A DNA stretch of 63,661 nt from an uncultured Akkermansia sp. (GTDB taxonomy: Bacteria; Verrucomicrobiota; Verrucomicrobiia; Verrucomicrobiales; Akkermansiaceae), in the NCBI GenBank assembly GCA_905200945.1, contig CAJKMG010000016.1, positions 1 to 63,661 of the forward strand. Reading direction: 5' to 3'. Of the stretch, positions 52,908-62,649 are shown piece by piece. The number at the start of each line of letters is the position of its first letter. The first letter of the stretch is position 1. A program made the translations under genes and the position numbers. Below the pieces are notes generated by a model, which was given only the letters and a program-made list of their open reading frames with translations, was not told the DNA's origin and did not search any database.

Positions 52908-53546
52908 TTACTCGTCATCCTCCGCGTCAAAGGCGGAGTCTTCGGAATCGAAGTCCTTATCCAGGTGGGCGGTGAATTTCTTCACGCGCTGCTGGGCGGG
53001 GAGCGGGGAGAGCACCATGTGCATGGTGTTGCCGGCCAGGCGCGGGGCCTGATCCACCTGCGCCATGGTCTTCATGTCCGCGATGACTTTGTTGAAGACG
53101 TCGTAGCCAAGCTCCTGGTGGGCGTTCTCACGACCGCGGAAACGGAGCTGGAAGCGGACCTTGTGGCCATGGTCCAGGAAGCTTTCCGTACGGGCCATTT
53201 TCACATTATAGTCATTGGTATCCGTACCGATGCGGAGCTTGATTTCCTTAAGCTTGACGGTTCGGCTCTTGTTGTTTTTCTGGAGCTTGGCCTGCTGGTA
53301 TTTGTACTTGCCGTAATCAACCACGCGGCATACGGGCGGATCGGCATTGCCGGCCACTTCCACCAGGTCCAGCCCCAGAGCCTTGGCTTTTTCCAGCGCG
53401 TCGCGCGTGTTCATGACGCCCAGCTGGTCGCCGTTGGCAGTCACTACCCGCACGCGGGGCGCGCGAATCCGTTCATTGATCCGAGTCTGATCGCCGCGGT
53501 CACGGCGGCGATTTCCGTCATTATTCTTCGTTGGCTTGGTTGGCAC
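52908..53546 (-). CDS. infC: Translation initiation factor IF-3
   Basis: The 212-aa factor binds the 30S subunit and checks initiation. The N domain (RINERIRAPRVRVV, LEKAKALGLDLVEVA) and C domain (VKLKEIKLRIGTDTNDYNVK, VRFQLRFRGRE) are complete. An acidic tail (DKDFDSEDSAFDAEDDE) extends beyond the usual end. The start is GTG 53546; in-frame TAG codons lie just upstream and no ATG is near. Atypical starts are known for infC, where they allow self-control. thrS ends 39 bp upstream. The usual downstream rpmI and rplT are absent here. Confidence 0.96.
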   Translation of the reverse strand: MPTKPTKNNDGNRRRDRGDQTRINERIRAPRVRVVTANGDQLGVMNTRDALEKAKALGLDLVEVAGNADPPVCRVVDYGKYKYQQAKLQKNNKSRTVKLKEIKLRIGTDTNDYNVKMARTESFLDHGHKVRFQLRFRGRENAHQELGYDVFNKVIADMKTMAQVDQAPRLAGNTMHMVLSPLPAQQRVKKFTAHLDKDFDSEDSAFDAEDDE

Positions 53547-53585
53547 GTCCGGATACTACTAAACTAAAAGGAATAACTTGGCAAC

Positions 53586-55478
53586 TCAAATCACGGGAGA
53601 AATATGACGCTCCGCGATTTCCCGGGCTACGAGATCCGCGAATTGCTCAAAGGGCATCGAGCCCAGGTCCCCCTTGTCCCGGTGGCGGACGGAAACGGTG
53701 CCGTCTTCCGCCTCCCGCTGGCCGAGCACCAGCATGTAGGGAACGCGGTCCAGGCGGGCATTGCGGATTTTGGCGCCTATTTTGTCCGGCGTTTCGTCCA
53801 CCGTGACGCGCACGCCTCTGGCGGCCAGGGCGGTTCGATGCGCGGCGGCCACGTCCGTCACTTTGTCGGAGATGGGCAGCACGCGCACCTGTTCCGGGGA
53901 AAGCCAGGTGGGGAATTTGCCTTCAAAGTGTTCAATCAGCAGCCCCGTGAAGCGTTCCATGGAGCCGAAGGGGGCTCGGTGCACCATCACGGGCCGGTGC
54001 GGCTTGTTGTCCGCTCCAGTGTAATGGAGGTCAAAGCGTTCCGGCAGGTTGTAGTCCACCTGCACGGTGCCCAGCTGCCATTCGCGGCCGATGGCGTCGC
54101 GCACGATGAAGTCGATCTTGGGGCCGTAGAAGGCGGCTTCCCCTGCTTCCTCGCTGTAGTCCGCCCCCAGCCATTCCGCGGCTTCCCGCAGGGCCTGTTC
54201 CGCTTTATCCCAGTTTTCCGGGGAACCCACGTATTTGTCGCTTTCCGGGTCGCGCATGGAAAGGCGCACGCGGTAGTCCGTCATGCCCAGCGTGCCGAAA
54301 ATAGTTTTCACGATGCCCAGGCACTGGCGGATTTCCCCGGCCAGCTGGTCCGGCGTGCAGAAGATATGGGCGTCATCCTGCGTGAAACCGCGCACGCGCG
54401 TCATACCGCCCAGCTCTCCGCTCTGTTCCCAACGGTACACCGTGCCGAATTCCGCCAGCCGCACGGGAAGGTCCCGGTAGGAGTGGGCGTCATTCGCGTA
54501 AATCTTGATGTGGTGGGGGCAGTTCATCGGCTTGAGCATATAGCCCTCAATGGTGCCGGTGGCCAGGCCGTTGAACAGTTCCGCGCAGGAAGCCCCCTCC
54601 TGGCTGAGTTTTTCCATGGCGTCCCGTTCCGGGATGGGCGCGTACTGGCTTTCCTGGTAATACGGGAAGTGCCCGGATGTGCGGTACAGGTCCAGCTTGC
54701 CGATGTTGGGCGTGTACACCTGGGAGTAGCCCAGCTTGTCCAGCTCTTCCGTGATGAAGTCCTGCAGGGAACGGCGGATAAGAGCCCCCTTGGGCTTCCA
54801 GAGGATGAGCCCCTGCCCCACGGATTCGTCAATGCAGAACAGGCCCAGTTCGCGGCCCAGTTTGCGGTGGTCACGGCGCCGCGCCTCTTCCAGCCGTTCC
54901 AGGTGTTCGTCAAGCTGGGTGCGGTTCGGGAAACAGGTGCCGTAAATGCGCTGGAGCATGGGGCGGTTTTTGTCCCCCTTGTAGAAAGCGCTCGCCACGC
55001 TCATGATTTTGAATGCCTTGCAGTTGCCCGTGCGGCCCACGTGGGGACCGGCGCACAGGTCCGTAAAATCCCCGTTGCGGTAGAGGGAAATCTCCTCGTC
55101 TTCCGGGATGTCGTTCAGCAGGTCAATCTTGAAACGGGAAGGCTCGCTGCGGGGCCCCAGGGCGCCCAGCTCCCCGGATTCCGCCATCTTCATGGCATCC
55201 GCGCGGGAAATGACTTCCTTCTGGAAAACCTGGTTTTCCTTCACCACTTTTTTCATCTCCTCCTCAATACGTTCAAAATCCTCTGTGCTGATGCGGTGGT
55301 CCAGCTCCACGTCGTAATAAAAACCGTTATCCACGGCAGGACCGCCGGCCAGCTGGGCATCCGGCCAGAGGCGGCAAATGGCCGTAGCCAGAACGTGCGC
55401 GCAGGAGTGGCGCAGCCGTTCCAGATCAGACATCTGTTGGCGTTCTTCAAGAGTCTTTCTTTCCTTGTGTTCGGACAT
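53586..55478 (-). CDS. thrS: Threonyl-tRNA synthetase
   Basis: The 630-aa class II synthetase has the editing domain (RLRHSCAHVLATAICRLWPD), catalytic motif 2 GGMTRVRGFTQDDAHIF, zinc-ligand region LKPMNCPHHIKIY, motif 3 APFGSMERFTGLLIEHFEG and the anticodon-binding domain. The protein opens directly with a short charged stretch before the editing domain, so the N-terminal TGS domain found in many ThrRS enzymes seems to be missing. It forms a two-gene unit with infC. Confidence 0.96.
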   Translation of the reverse strand: MSEHKERKTLEERQQMSDLERLRHSCAHVLATAICRLWPDAQLAGGPAVDNGFYYDVELDHRISTEDFERIEEEMKKVVKENQVFQKEVISRADAMKMAESGELGALGPRSEPSRFKIDLLNDIPEDEEISLYRNGDFTDLCAGPHVGRTGNCKAFKIMSVASAFYKGDKNRPMLQRIYGTCFPNRTQLDEHLERLEEARRRDHRKLGRELGLFCIDESVGQGLILWKPKGALIRRSLQDFITEELDKLGYSQVYTPNIGKLDLYRTSGHFPYYQESQYAPIPERDAMEKLSQEGASCAELFNGLATGTIEGYMLKPMNCPHHIKIYANDAHSYRDLPVRLAEFGTVYRWEQSGELGGMTRVRGFTQDDAHIFCTPDQLAGEIRQCLGIVKTIFGTLGMTDYRVRLSMRDPESDKYVGSPENWDKAEQALREAAEWLGADYSEEAGEAAFYGPKIDFIVRDAIGREWQLGTVQVDYNLPERFDLHYTGADNKPHRPVMVHRAPFGSMERFTGLLIEHFEGKFPTWLSPEQVRVLPISDKVTDVAAAHRTALAARGVRVTVDETPDKIGAKIRNARLDRVPYMLVLGQREAEDGTVSVRHRDKGDLGSMPFEQFADLVAREIAERHISPVI

Positions 55479-55742
55479 ACGCGCATTAGTAAACCCCTCT
55501 TAAACGCTGTTGGCAAATGCAAAAAGACTTTCTTCCCGAAAATTCAAGGCATGAACGCCGCGGAAAAGCCCTTTCCGCCGGCTTCCGGATTCTTCTTCCT
55601 GAACGCATTCTTTTTCCACCCCCTTTTCGTTCGTTTTTCCCCGGAGACCATGGTTGACCGCCCCGCGGCAACGACCGCGTCAACACTCCCAACGAATGAT
55701 TTACACCCGCAGCCGTTTATGCCATAGTGGCGGCCAGCGGTC

Positions 55743-57365
55743 ATGAACATCTTCCCCCTCTCCCTTTTCTGCATCTGCCTCTGCTGCGGGTTCTCCCGGG
55801 GCGGCCAGCCGCCTGAGGGCGCTCCTGTCCGTTTCCGGATCAATATGGATCAGGCGGAGGAAAACAAGGCTCCGGCCCCGGGCCCCGTTCCGGACCAGAG
55901 CACGCCGTTGAACGCGGCCAAACTGCTGCTCCGCGCCCTTCAGGAAAAAACGGACTGGAAACACGAACCGTACAAGTCATTGCCCGCCACTTCCCCCTTT
56001 GTAAGCCAACTCAGGCTGAAAAGCATTCTTTCCCGCATGGAGGCGGTTCAGGGGTATGTCACCGGAGCGGCCCCTGAACGTCCGCCCTTTGTGGATGAAG
56101 ACTCCATCATTGCCGAAGGCGACCTGGCGATGGCCTACATCCTGCTGCCGGACAAGGCCAATCCGTACGTTTATGCGGCCACCGCCGTGGCCCTGGTGAA
56201 AAAAGAAGGCCAATGGAAGGCCTCCCTGACTCCCGGAAGCTTTAACAACACATTTCTTCCTTTTGACGACCGCATCCGTGAGAAAGCGAGAAAAATCTCC
56301 TCGGAGGCCAAGAAGAAAATTTTCGGCCTCGCCCACCAGTACTCCGTAGCCTCCGTCAAAGCCGCTCTGGAACATATCAAGCGCTTCCGTCAGGAAAACG
56401 TCAAGGAAGCAACGGACGACAAACTCAAAAACCTGCTTATCCGGGCCGTGAAAGGGGATGATCCGGCCCTCATCGCCGCCCTGCTCGTTTCCCCGTACTA
56501 TACGGAATCCGCCATTACCCAGAGCGCACGCCTCATTCCCGTGGTCAAGGCCATGCGCCTCCAGGACAAAAGGGAGGAATACCGCTATATCCAGCCTACC
56601 AACCTCAGCTTCATGACCTTTCCGAATACCATCCTGGTTCCCCTGAGCCCCCATCCGGACGACCAGATGGCCCCGAACAGCCGTGAAGAAGACCAGCAGG
56701 AGGAAGCCAATAAAAACAACGCGAAGAAGAACGGCAAGGACATCCACAGCATCGGAGCCATGACCATCCTGCCGCCGCGCATGAGCATGCCGGGCATCGA
56801 CAAACCCGCTCTCATTTACCGCTATGCGCTGGAAAAAACCAAGGATCCCACAGACGGCCTTCCCGTCTTCAAGATGAACCTGGCGGACGCTTTCGCTTCC
56901 TGGAATCTGAAACCGGACGAATCCACCACCGCCCGCATCATGGCGGATTTCCACCGGACGTATCCTCCTCTGGCCTTTCCTACTCCGGAAGAGGCCGTAA
57001 CCGCCGCCGGCCGCGCCCTGGCGAACCGGGACAGCCTGACCATGGTGCGCATGCTGGCCCCATCCCGCTTTGCCTCCGTGAAAGAGTTTGAAGACGCGCT
57101 CTCCCAATTGAAAACAGTCATGGACAGAATTCCCGTACCGCACGCCAGGACAAGGAAAAAAGGTGTTCCCTCAGTCAAAGCGGCATACGTTCCTACCTCC
57201 AGAGACGGCAGCGCCGGAATTAAGGCTACCATCGGCGTGCGCCCGCCATCCAGGGTCGAAGTTTTCGTCAACAATCTGCATTTCATTAAAACGGATATCG
57301 GCTGGATGATCGCCGGGGCCGATGCGGAACAGCCGCTGGAACTGGAAGCCCCCAAGGCCCCGTGA
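55743..57365 (+). CDS. Secreted protein of unknown function
   Basis: The 540-aa protein has an N-terminal signal segment (about 1-20, LFCICLCCGFSRG; possibly a lipoprotein). A long domain without recognisable family follows. It has helical stretches near 150-215, a Lys/Asn-rich linker (about 310-335) and a C-terminal domain (about 400-530) with PTPEEAVTAAGRALANRDS. That last part has the shape of periplasmic NTF2-like or DUF4878-like folds, but this is weak. It precedes hemB by 57 bp and may share its transcript. Confidence 0.6.
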   Translation: MNIFPLSLFCICLCCGFSRGGQPPEGAPVRFRINMDQAEENKAPAPGPVPDQSTPLNAAKLLLRALQEKTDWKHEPYKSLPATSPFVSQLRLKSILSRMEAVQGYVTGAAPERPPFVDEDSIIAEGDLAMAYILLPDKANPYVYAATAVALVKKEGQWKASLTPGSFNNTFLPFDDRIREKARKISSEAKKKIFGLAHQYSVASVKAALEHIKRFRQENVKEATDDKLKNLLIRAVKGDDPALIAALLVSPYYTESAITQSARLIPVVKAMRLQDKREEYRYIQPTNLSFMTFPNTILVPLSPHPDDQMAPNSREEDQQEEANKNNAKKNGKDIHSIGAMTILPPRMSMPGIDKPALIYRYALEKTKDPTDGLPVFKMNLADAFASWNLKPDESTTARIMADFHRTYPPLAFPTPEEAVTAAGRALANRDSLTMVRMLAPSRFASVKEFEDALSQLKTVMDRIPVPHARTRKKGVPSVKAAYVPTSRDGSAGIKATIGVRPPSRVEVFVNNLHFIKTDIGWMIAGADAEQPLELEAPKAP

Positions 57366-57421
57366 TCACATCCGCCCCGGAACGCCATTCCTTCTTAGAA
57401 AAGCCTTCTCATTACCACGCC

Positions 57422-58417
57422 ATGATGAATCTACCGATACGGCCCCGCCGCAACAGAAAATCCGCCAACATCCGGAGCCTCATCCGGGAAACTTCCCTCT
57501 CCCCGGAACACCTCATTTATCCCGTCTTCGTCCATGAAGGGACCGGGAACCAGCCCATCCCCTCCCTGCCGGGATGCACGCGCTGGAGCGTCAAAGGGCT
57601 GGTGGAGGAAGCCAAGCGGCTGATGGACCTGGGCATCCGGACGCTGGATCTTTTCCCGGCCATTCCGGATGAAAAAAAAACGCCGGACGCCTGCGAAGCC
57701 TGCAACCCTGACGGCCTCATCCCGCGCACCATTTACGCGCTCAAAAGCGAAGTTCCGGGCATCACCGTCATGACGGACGTAGCCCTGGATCCCTACAATT
57801 CCGACGGCCATGACGGCCTGGTGGAATTCCGCTCCGACGGAACGATGGAAATCCTCAACGACGACTCCGTGGAGGTTCTCTGCCGCCAGGCGTTGTGCCA
57901 CGCGGATGCCGGGGCGGACATCGTCTCCCCCAGCGACATGATGGACGGCCGCGTGGCCGCCATCCGCGCCACCCTGGATTCCGAAGCCCTGGACGACGTC
58001 TCCATCATGGCCTATACCGCCAAGTACGCCAGCGCGCTGTACGGGCCGTTTCGCGGCGCTCTGGAGAGCGCGCCCAAGGAAGGGGATAAGAAAACCTATC
58101 AGATGGATCCCGGCAACATCCGGGAAGCCCTGAGGGAAGCGCAGCTGGATGAAGCGGAGGGAGCGGACATCCTGATGGTGAAGCCCGCCACATTATATCT
58201 GGACGTCATGGCCGCCATGCGGAAGCATGTGACCCTCCCCATAGCCGCCTACCATGTCAGCGGGGAGTACCTGATGATCAAATCCGCCGCAGCCTCCGGC
58301 TGGCTGGATGAACGGGAAACCGTTCTGGAGACTCTAATCTCCATCCGGCGCGCCGGGGCTGATATGATCCTTACGTATTACGCCCCCCAGGCCGCCGAAT
58401 GGCTTCAACAACGCTGA
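57422..58417 (+). CDS. hemB: Delta-aminolevulinic acid dehydratase (porphobilinogen synthase)
   Basis: The 331-aa enzyme joins two aminolevulinate molecules into porphobilinogen for heme and related tetrapyrroles. The two Schiff-base lysines are in AYTAKYASALYGPFR and ILMVKPATLYLD. The metal site reads DVALDPYNSDGHDG, the aspartate-rich magnesium-type pattern instead of the cysteine zinc site. ATG 57422 was chosen, matching the family start; a GTG at 57362 overlapping the previous stop would add 20 residues. Confidence 0.95.
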   Translation: MMNLPIRPRRNRKSANIRSLIRETSLSPEHLIYPVFVHEGTGNQPIPSLPGCTRWSVKGLVEEAKRLMDLGIRTLDLFPAIPDEKKTPDACEACNPDGLIPRTIYALKSEVPGITVMTDVALDPYNSDGHDGLVEFRSDGTMEILNDDSVEVLCRQALCHADAGADIVSPSDMMDGRVAAIRATLDSEALDDVSIMAYTAKYASALYGPFRGALESAPKEGDKKTYQMDPGNIREALREAQLDEAEGADILMVKPATLYLDVMAAMRKHVTLPIAAYHVSGEYLMIKSAAASGWLDERETVLETLISIRRAGADMILTYYAPQAAEWLQQR

Positions 58418-58419
58418 CG

Positions 58420-58453
58420 CCGCACGGCCTCCGTACCGGAGGTGGACGTGCGG
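58420..58453. other. Hairpin after hemB
   Basis: CCGCACG (58420-58426) pairs with CGTGCGG (58447-58453), and CCTCC/GGAGG (58428-58432 with 58438-58442) adds an inner stem. It starts 3 bp after hemB and ends 21 bp before the next gene. No T-run follows, so partial termination or mRNA processing are both possible. Confidence 0.45.
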
Positions 58454-58473
58454 TTCAGAATACCGTCCTCCGC

Positions 58474-58845
58474 ATGTCCACCTCCACAAAAATCATTGTC
58501 GGCATCGTGATCGCCGTCGTTATGGCGCTCACCTCCTTCTGGGGTGTTTACGCACCTTCCTTTTCGGAAGCCTATATGCTGCCCGTCCAGATGACGGCGG
58601 CTGACGGAACGCCTCTTGGCAACTTCCAGTGCCGCCCTGTAGCCGGGGAAAACGGAAAGACGCTCCTGGTCTTCCGGGATGCGGATTTCCTGCGCCAGAC
58701 TACAGGCAGCATGGTGCACACCAAAATCATCCTTTCCTACAAAGGTACGCCGTTCTTTGAGGGAATCGTCCCCGGCCCTATGGAGGCCATTGAAATTCCC
58801 TCCGGCAGCCTTCCTCCCCCCTTCCGGGAGCTCCGGCATAACTGA
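58474..58845 (+). CDS. Small membrane-anchored protein of unknown function
   Basis: The 123-aa protein has one N-terminal membrane helix (about 6-27, IIVGIVIAVVMALTSFWG). A beta-rich domain follows (LLVFRDADFLRQT, IILSYKGTPFFEGI) that should be periplasmic. No family is recognised. ATG 58474 was chosen; the frame is open upstream into hemB. It follows hemB by 57 bp across a hairpin. Confidence 0.6.
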   Translation: MSTSTKIIVGIVIAVVMALTSFWGVYAPSFSEAYMLPVQMTAADGTPLGNFQCRPVAGENGKTLLVFRDADFLRQTTGSMVHTKIILSYKGTPFFEGIVPGPMEAIEIPSGSLPPPFRELRHN

Positions 58846-58946
58846 AGAGGCTCTGCCGGGAGACGTCCTGTTATGGCATTGTTACTGAAAGGGCGCAGGT
58901 TTCTCTATACAACAGGGGAAACATTGTGGTTTTATAGAATCAAACG

Positions 58947-59651
58947 ATGAGTGATTCAGCCTATACCATTCTGATTGCGGAGGACGACGACAGCATCAGG
59001 CATGCTCTGACGGATGTTCTGACCGCATCCGGCTACGAGGTGCTGGCGCTGGAAGAAGGACTGGCCGCCATCCATGCCGTGCGGGAACGCAATTTCGACC
59101 TCGCCCTGCTGGACGTGGCCATGCCGGGCGCCGACGGCTTCCACGTGCTGCAGGTCATGTCTAAGGAACGCCCCGGAACGCCTGTCATCATGCTCACGGC
59201 TCGCGGGGAGGAAGAAGACCGCGTGCAGGGGCTCAAGCTGGGGGCGGATGACTACATTGTCAAGCCGTTCAGCATCCGGGAACTGCTCGCCCGCATCGAA
59301 GCCGTGCTGCGCAGGTCTCCGGAACGGCCGCGCCAGCTCCGGGAAATCAGAATCCCCGGCGCCACCCTGGACAGCGCCAACCGCCTGATCACCTTTAAAG
59401 ACGGGAGGGAAACCTCCCTGACCGCGCGGGAATTCGAATTCCTCACCTACATGGCCACCCACCCCAACCGCATTATCACAAGGGACGAACTGCTCCGGCG
59501 CGTATGGGACGTGGACCCGCGCCTGACGGATACGCGCTCCGTGGAAATGACCGTCATGCGCCTCCGGGACAAGCTCGGCCCCGCCTCCGCCTCCCCTCTG
59601 GAGACGCTCAGAAGCCAGGGCTACCGCTGGAATTCATCTTTCGTTTCCTGA
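58947..59651 (+). CDS. OmpR/PhoB-family response regulator
   Basis: The 234-aa protein has a receiver domain (about 5-120) with acidic pocket ILIAEDDDS, phospho-acceptor Asp56 in LALLDVAMPG, the Thr in IMLTARG and the Lys in DDYIVKPFS. A winged-helix output domain follows (about 135-230: LTAREFEFLTYMATHPN, then TDTRSVEMTVMRLRDKLG). The cognate kinase gene begins 4 bp after its stop. No target operator could be read from the sequence. Confidence 0.94.
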   Translation: MSDSAYTILIAEDDDSIRHALTDVLTASGYEVLALEEGLAAIHAVRERNFDLALLDVAMPGADGFHVLQVMSKERPGTPVIMLTARGEEEDRVQGLKLGADDYIVKPFSIRELLARIEAVLRRSPERPRQLREIRIPGATLDSANRLITFKDGRETSLTAREFEFLTYMATHPNRIITRDELLRRVWDVDPRLTDTRSVEMTVMRLRDKLGPASASPLETLRSQGYRWNSSFVS

Positions 59652-59654
59652 TCC

Positions 59655-61292
59655 GTGAACCGGCGCATACGCATCATTCTGCTGGCAATCAGCCTGCTGC
59701 TGGTCATCGGCACGCTCGGATGGCTCACCCATGTTCTGCTGATGCAGGCGGAAGAAACGGGCCATTCCGAACAACGCATCAGGGTGGAAGCCCTGGCCCA
59801 TGAAGCCAGGCTGGAAATGGACCGCCTGCTGACCGCCTTCATCACGTTCGAACAGGCCCGCGGCTATTTTGAATACCAGTCCGTTTACGCCTACAAGCGT
59901 CCTTATGACCTGAGGATGGGAGCTCCGGCCCCAGGAGAAGCAGCCCGTGGCTCCAACCTTGCCGCCTACCTGCCGGACTACGTTACAGCTTTCATTCAGA
60001 TTTCCCCTGCCGGGCGCGTGACCGGCCCCGCTCTGCCCCCGGAGCTTGCCGCGTGGCTGAATGAACAGAAGGACCTTTACCAACGGCTGAACGGCAAGGT
60101 CTCCTCCCTTACCTCCGTGCCGTCCAGCGGTAACCTCTGGACAGATATACGGAATGAAATTCTGCATGAACCTCCGGAACCGGAGCCAACGGCATCCGGC
60201 GCTCCGGCGCAAGTGGAAACCGTCACTTCCTTCGTTCCCGTGGAAGACGGAGGGAACCTTTACATCCTGCGCCAGGTGCATACCAGCCGCGGTATTTATT
60301 TACAGGGAGCCCTGATGAACATGGACAACCTGAACAGGCGCCTGCCCGTCCGGGTAAAGACGCTGCTTCCCCACAGCCGCCTGGCAACCTTCGACCCTTC
60401 CTCCCCGCCCCCGGAGGAAACCCGGCAGACGGGCGCACTCCCCTTTGCCAACGCCCCCCTGGTCTTTCTTCCGGGAGACACCGGAGCCGTTCCCCTTCAG
60501 GACCACAAAAAAATGCTGACCTGGACGCTCACCCTCATCTGGAGCATGGTTCTCCTGGGAGCGGCCGGGGTCATCTGGCTCATGCTGGGAACCTTTCGCC
60601 TGGAACAGCGCCGAGGGGACTTCGTCTCCGCCGTCACCCATGAACTCCGGACGCCTCTTACTTCCTTCTCTCTGTACACGGAAATGCTGGAAGACGGCAT
60701 GGTGCCGGAACAGAAAAAGCCGGAATACTACGCCAACATGCAGCGGGAATGCCGCCGGCTGGAACATCTGATTGAAAACGTGCTCTCCTACTCCCGTCTT
60801 CAGCGGAACGCCATCCGCCGTGCGCGGGACACGCTCACCTGCCAGGAGCTTTTTGAACCCATTGCGGAAAAAATAGACCGCCGCCTCCGGGAGGCAGGCA
60901 TCAGCTTCTCCTTTGCCCTGGCCCAGCCCATCCGTATCCTTCCTATCCATACGGACGCCGTCTCTGTAGAGCAGATTATGGACAACCTGACTTCCAACGC
61001 CATTAAATACGCCAAGGGGGAAAACGCCAAAGTCCAGCTTACCGTCCAGGCGGACCGCCACAACATCGTCATCCGCTTCCGCGACAACGGCCCCGGAATT
61101 TCCCCGAAAAACCGTAAGCTTGTCTTCAAGCCCTTCCGGCGCACAAAAGACGCCACCAACAGCCGGAAACCCGGCGTAGGCCTGGGTCTGGCTCTGGCAA
61201 AGGACACGGCCCGGTCCCTGGGGGGAGACCTGAAACTGGAATTCGGCACCCTGGGGGGAGCCAGCTTTCTGCTGACGATTCCCAAATCCTGA
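59655..61292 (+). CDS. Sensor histidine kinase
   Basis: The 545-aa inner-membrane kinase starts at GTG 59655, 3 bp after the response-regulator stop. A first helix (about 6-30) leads to a periplasmic sensing region of about 250 residues, rich in Pro and Glu, then a second helix (about 288-311). The HisKA box has His329 in AVTHELRTPLTSF. The ATP-binding domain has DNLTSNAIKYAKG, RFRDNGPGISP and GLGLALAKDTARSLGG. The signal sensed is unknown. Confidence 0.94.
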   Translation: MNRRIRIILLAISLLLVIGTLGWLTHVLLMQAEETGHSEQRIRVEALAHEARLEMDRLLTAFITFEQARGYFEYQSVYAYKRPYDLRMGAPAPGEAARGSNLAAYLPDYVTAFIQISPAGRVTGPALPPELAAWLNEQKDLYQRLNGKVSSLTSVPSSGNLWTDIRNEILHEPPEPEPTASGAPAQVETVTSFVPVEDGGNLYILRQVHTSRGIYLQGALMNMDNLNRRLPVRVKTLLPHSRLATFDPSSPPPEETRQTGALPFANAPLVFLPGDTGAVPLQDHKKMLTWTLTLIWSMVLLGAAGVIWLMLGTFRLEQRRGDFVSAVTHELRTPLTSFSLYTEMLEDGMVPEQKKPEYYANMQRECRRLEHLIENVLSYSRLQRNAIRRARDTLTCQELFEPIAEKIDRRLREAGISFSFALAQPIRILPIHTDAVSVEQIMDNLTSNAIKYAKGENAKVQLTVQADRHNIVIRFRDNGPGISPKNRKLVFKPFRRTKDATNSRKPGVGLGLALAKDTARSLGGDLKLEFGTLGGASFLLTIPKS

Positions 61293-61531
61293 ATTTGCCA
61301 GCGGGACAGCCGGAACCAACCGGAATTCGCCTCCCGGCCCGTACGGAAAAACCTTCCTGGTTCACCCCCTGCCTTTCCCGGACATTCCTGTAATATCCCG
61401 TCCGGGATGCTATACGCTTGCCTTCCCGTGACGGATATGTGACATTGAACCGCAACGCACGGCCAGGGGAAAACTTTCCGCTTGCTTCCCTTCCGGCGCA
61501 GCGGAACGAACAAACGCATGGACATGCCATC

Positions 61532-62464
61532 ATGAGCAAAAGGATTTTGATTACCGGAGGAGTCGGCTTCATCGGCTCCCATCTCAGCGAACGGCTTCTC
61601 AGGGAAGGCCATGAAGTTATCTGCATGGACAACTTCTTCACGGGCAGCAAACAAAACATCCTCCACCTGACGGATTATCCCGGATTTGAAGTAATACGCC
61701 ATGACGTTACCGTTCCCTATGTCATGGAAGTTGACCAAATCTACAACCTGGCCTGCCCCGCCTCTCCCCCCCATTATCAGTTTGACCCCATCCACACAAT
61801 GAAAACCTCCGTGCTGGGAGCTCTGAATATGCTGGGCCTCGCCAAACGGTGCAAAGCCAGAATCCTCCAGGCCTCCACCAGCGAAGTATACGGAGATCCC
61901 ATGGTTCATCCCCAGCCGGAAACCTACTGGGGAAACGTCAATCCCGTGGGCGTCCGCTCCTGCTACGACGAAGGTAAAAGATGCGCGGAGACCCTGTTTA
62001 TGGACTACCGCCGCATGAACGGGGTGGACGTTCGCATCATCCGTATCTTCAACACCTACGGACCGCGAATGAACCCGAACGACGGCAGAGTAGTCTCCAA
62101 CTTCATCGTTCAGGCGCTGAAGGGGGAAGACATCACCATTTACGGGACTGGCAGACAGACCCGGAGTTTTCAGTACGTGGACGACCTGGTGGAGGGAATG
62201 GTGCGCATGATGAATACGGAAGGTTTTTCCGGCCCTGTCAACCTGGGTAATCCAGAGGAATTCACCATGCTGGAACTGGCTGAAAAAGTCATTGAAATGA
62301 CAGGCTCTTCTTCCAAAACAGTCTTCCGTCCTCTGCCTCTGGACGACCCGACCCAGCGCAAACCGGATATTCGGCTTGCAGAAGAAAAACTGGGCTGGAA
62401 ACCTCATATTACGCTGGAAAAAGGATTGGAAAAAACCATTGCCTATTTCCGGAGTATTCTTTAG
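61532..62464 (+). CDS. UDP-glucuronic acid decarboxylase (UXS-like)
   Basis: The 310-aa short-chain dehydrogenase-type enzyme matches UXS closely: ILITGGVGFIGSHL, MDNFFTGSKQNI, DQIYNLACPASP, the catalytic Y-x3-K in CYDEGKRCAETL, and RIFNTYGPRMNPNDGRVVSN. It would convert UDP-glucuronate to UDP-xylose with a bound NAD. ATG 61532 gives the typical bacterial length; the upstream frame is not conserved. Together with the UGP2-type enzyme it implies a UDP-pentose donor for glycan synthesis; UDP-glucose dehydrogenase is not in the window. Confidence 0.92.
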   Translation: MSKRILITGGVGFIGSHLSERLLREGHEVICMDNFFTGSKQNILHLTDYPGFEVIRHDVTVPYVMEVDQIYNLACPASPPHYQFDPIHTMKTSVLGALNMLGLAKRCKARILQASTSEVYGDPMVHPQPETYWGNVNPVGVRSCYDEGKRCAETLFMDYRRMNGVDVRIIRIFNTYGPRMNPNDGRVVSNFIVQALKGEDITIYGTGRQTRSFQYVDDLVEGMVRMMNTEGFSGPVNLGNPEEFTMLELAEKVIEMTGSSSKTVFRPLPLDDPTQRKPDIRLAEEKLGWKPHITLEKGLEKTIAYFRSIL

Positions 62465-62649
62465 AAATCAGGGAATGCCGTCCACCTCAGCGGATGCTGA
62501 AAGGAATTCCATTGCATGCCGCGCCCCAGGCAGGCAGCCCGGAAAATACGGATGCCATTCATATACCGGGAGAGGCGGCATGCCAAACGGTTGAATATTA
62601 CCCGTTTTTAACTGGCTCTGAAAGAATGGTTTTACTAGCATAAGATGTT

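Noticed and set aside
53604..55727. Open frame of 707 codons opposite thrS
   Set aside because: It mirrors thrS, which has every synthetase motif; GC-rich codon use leaves the opposite strand open.
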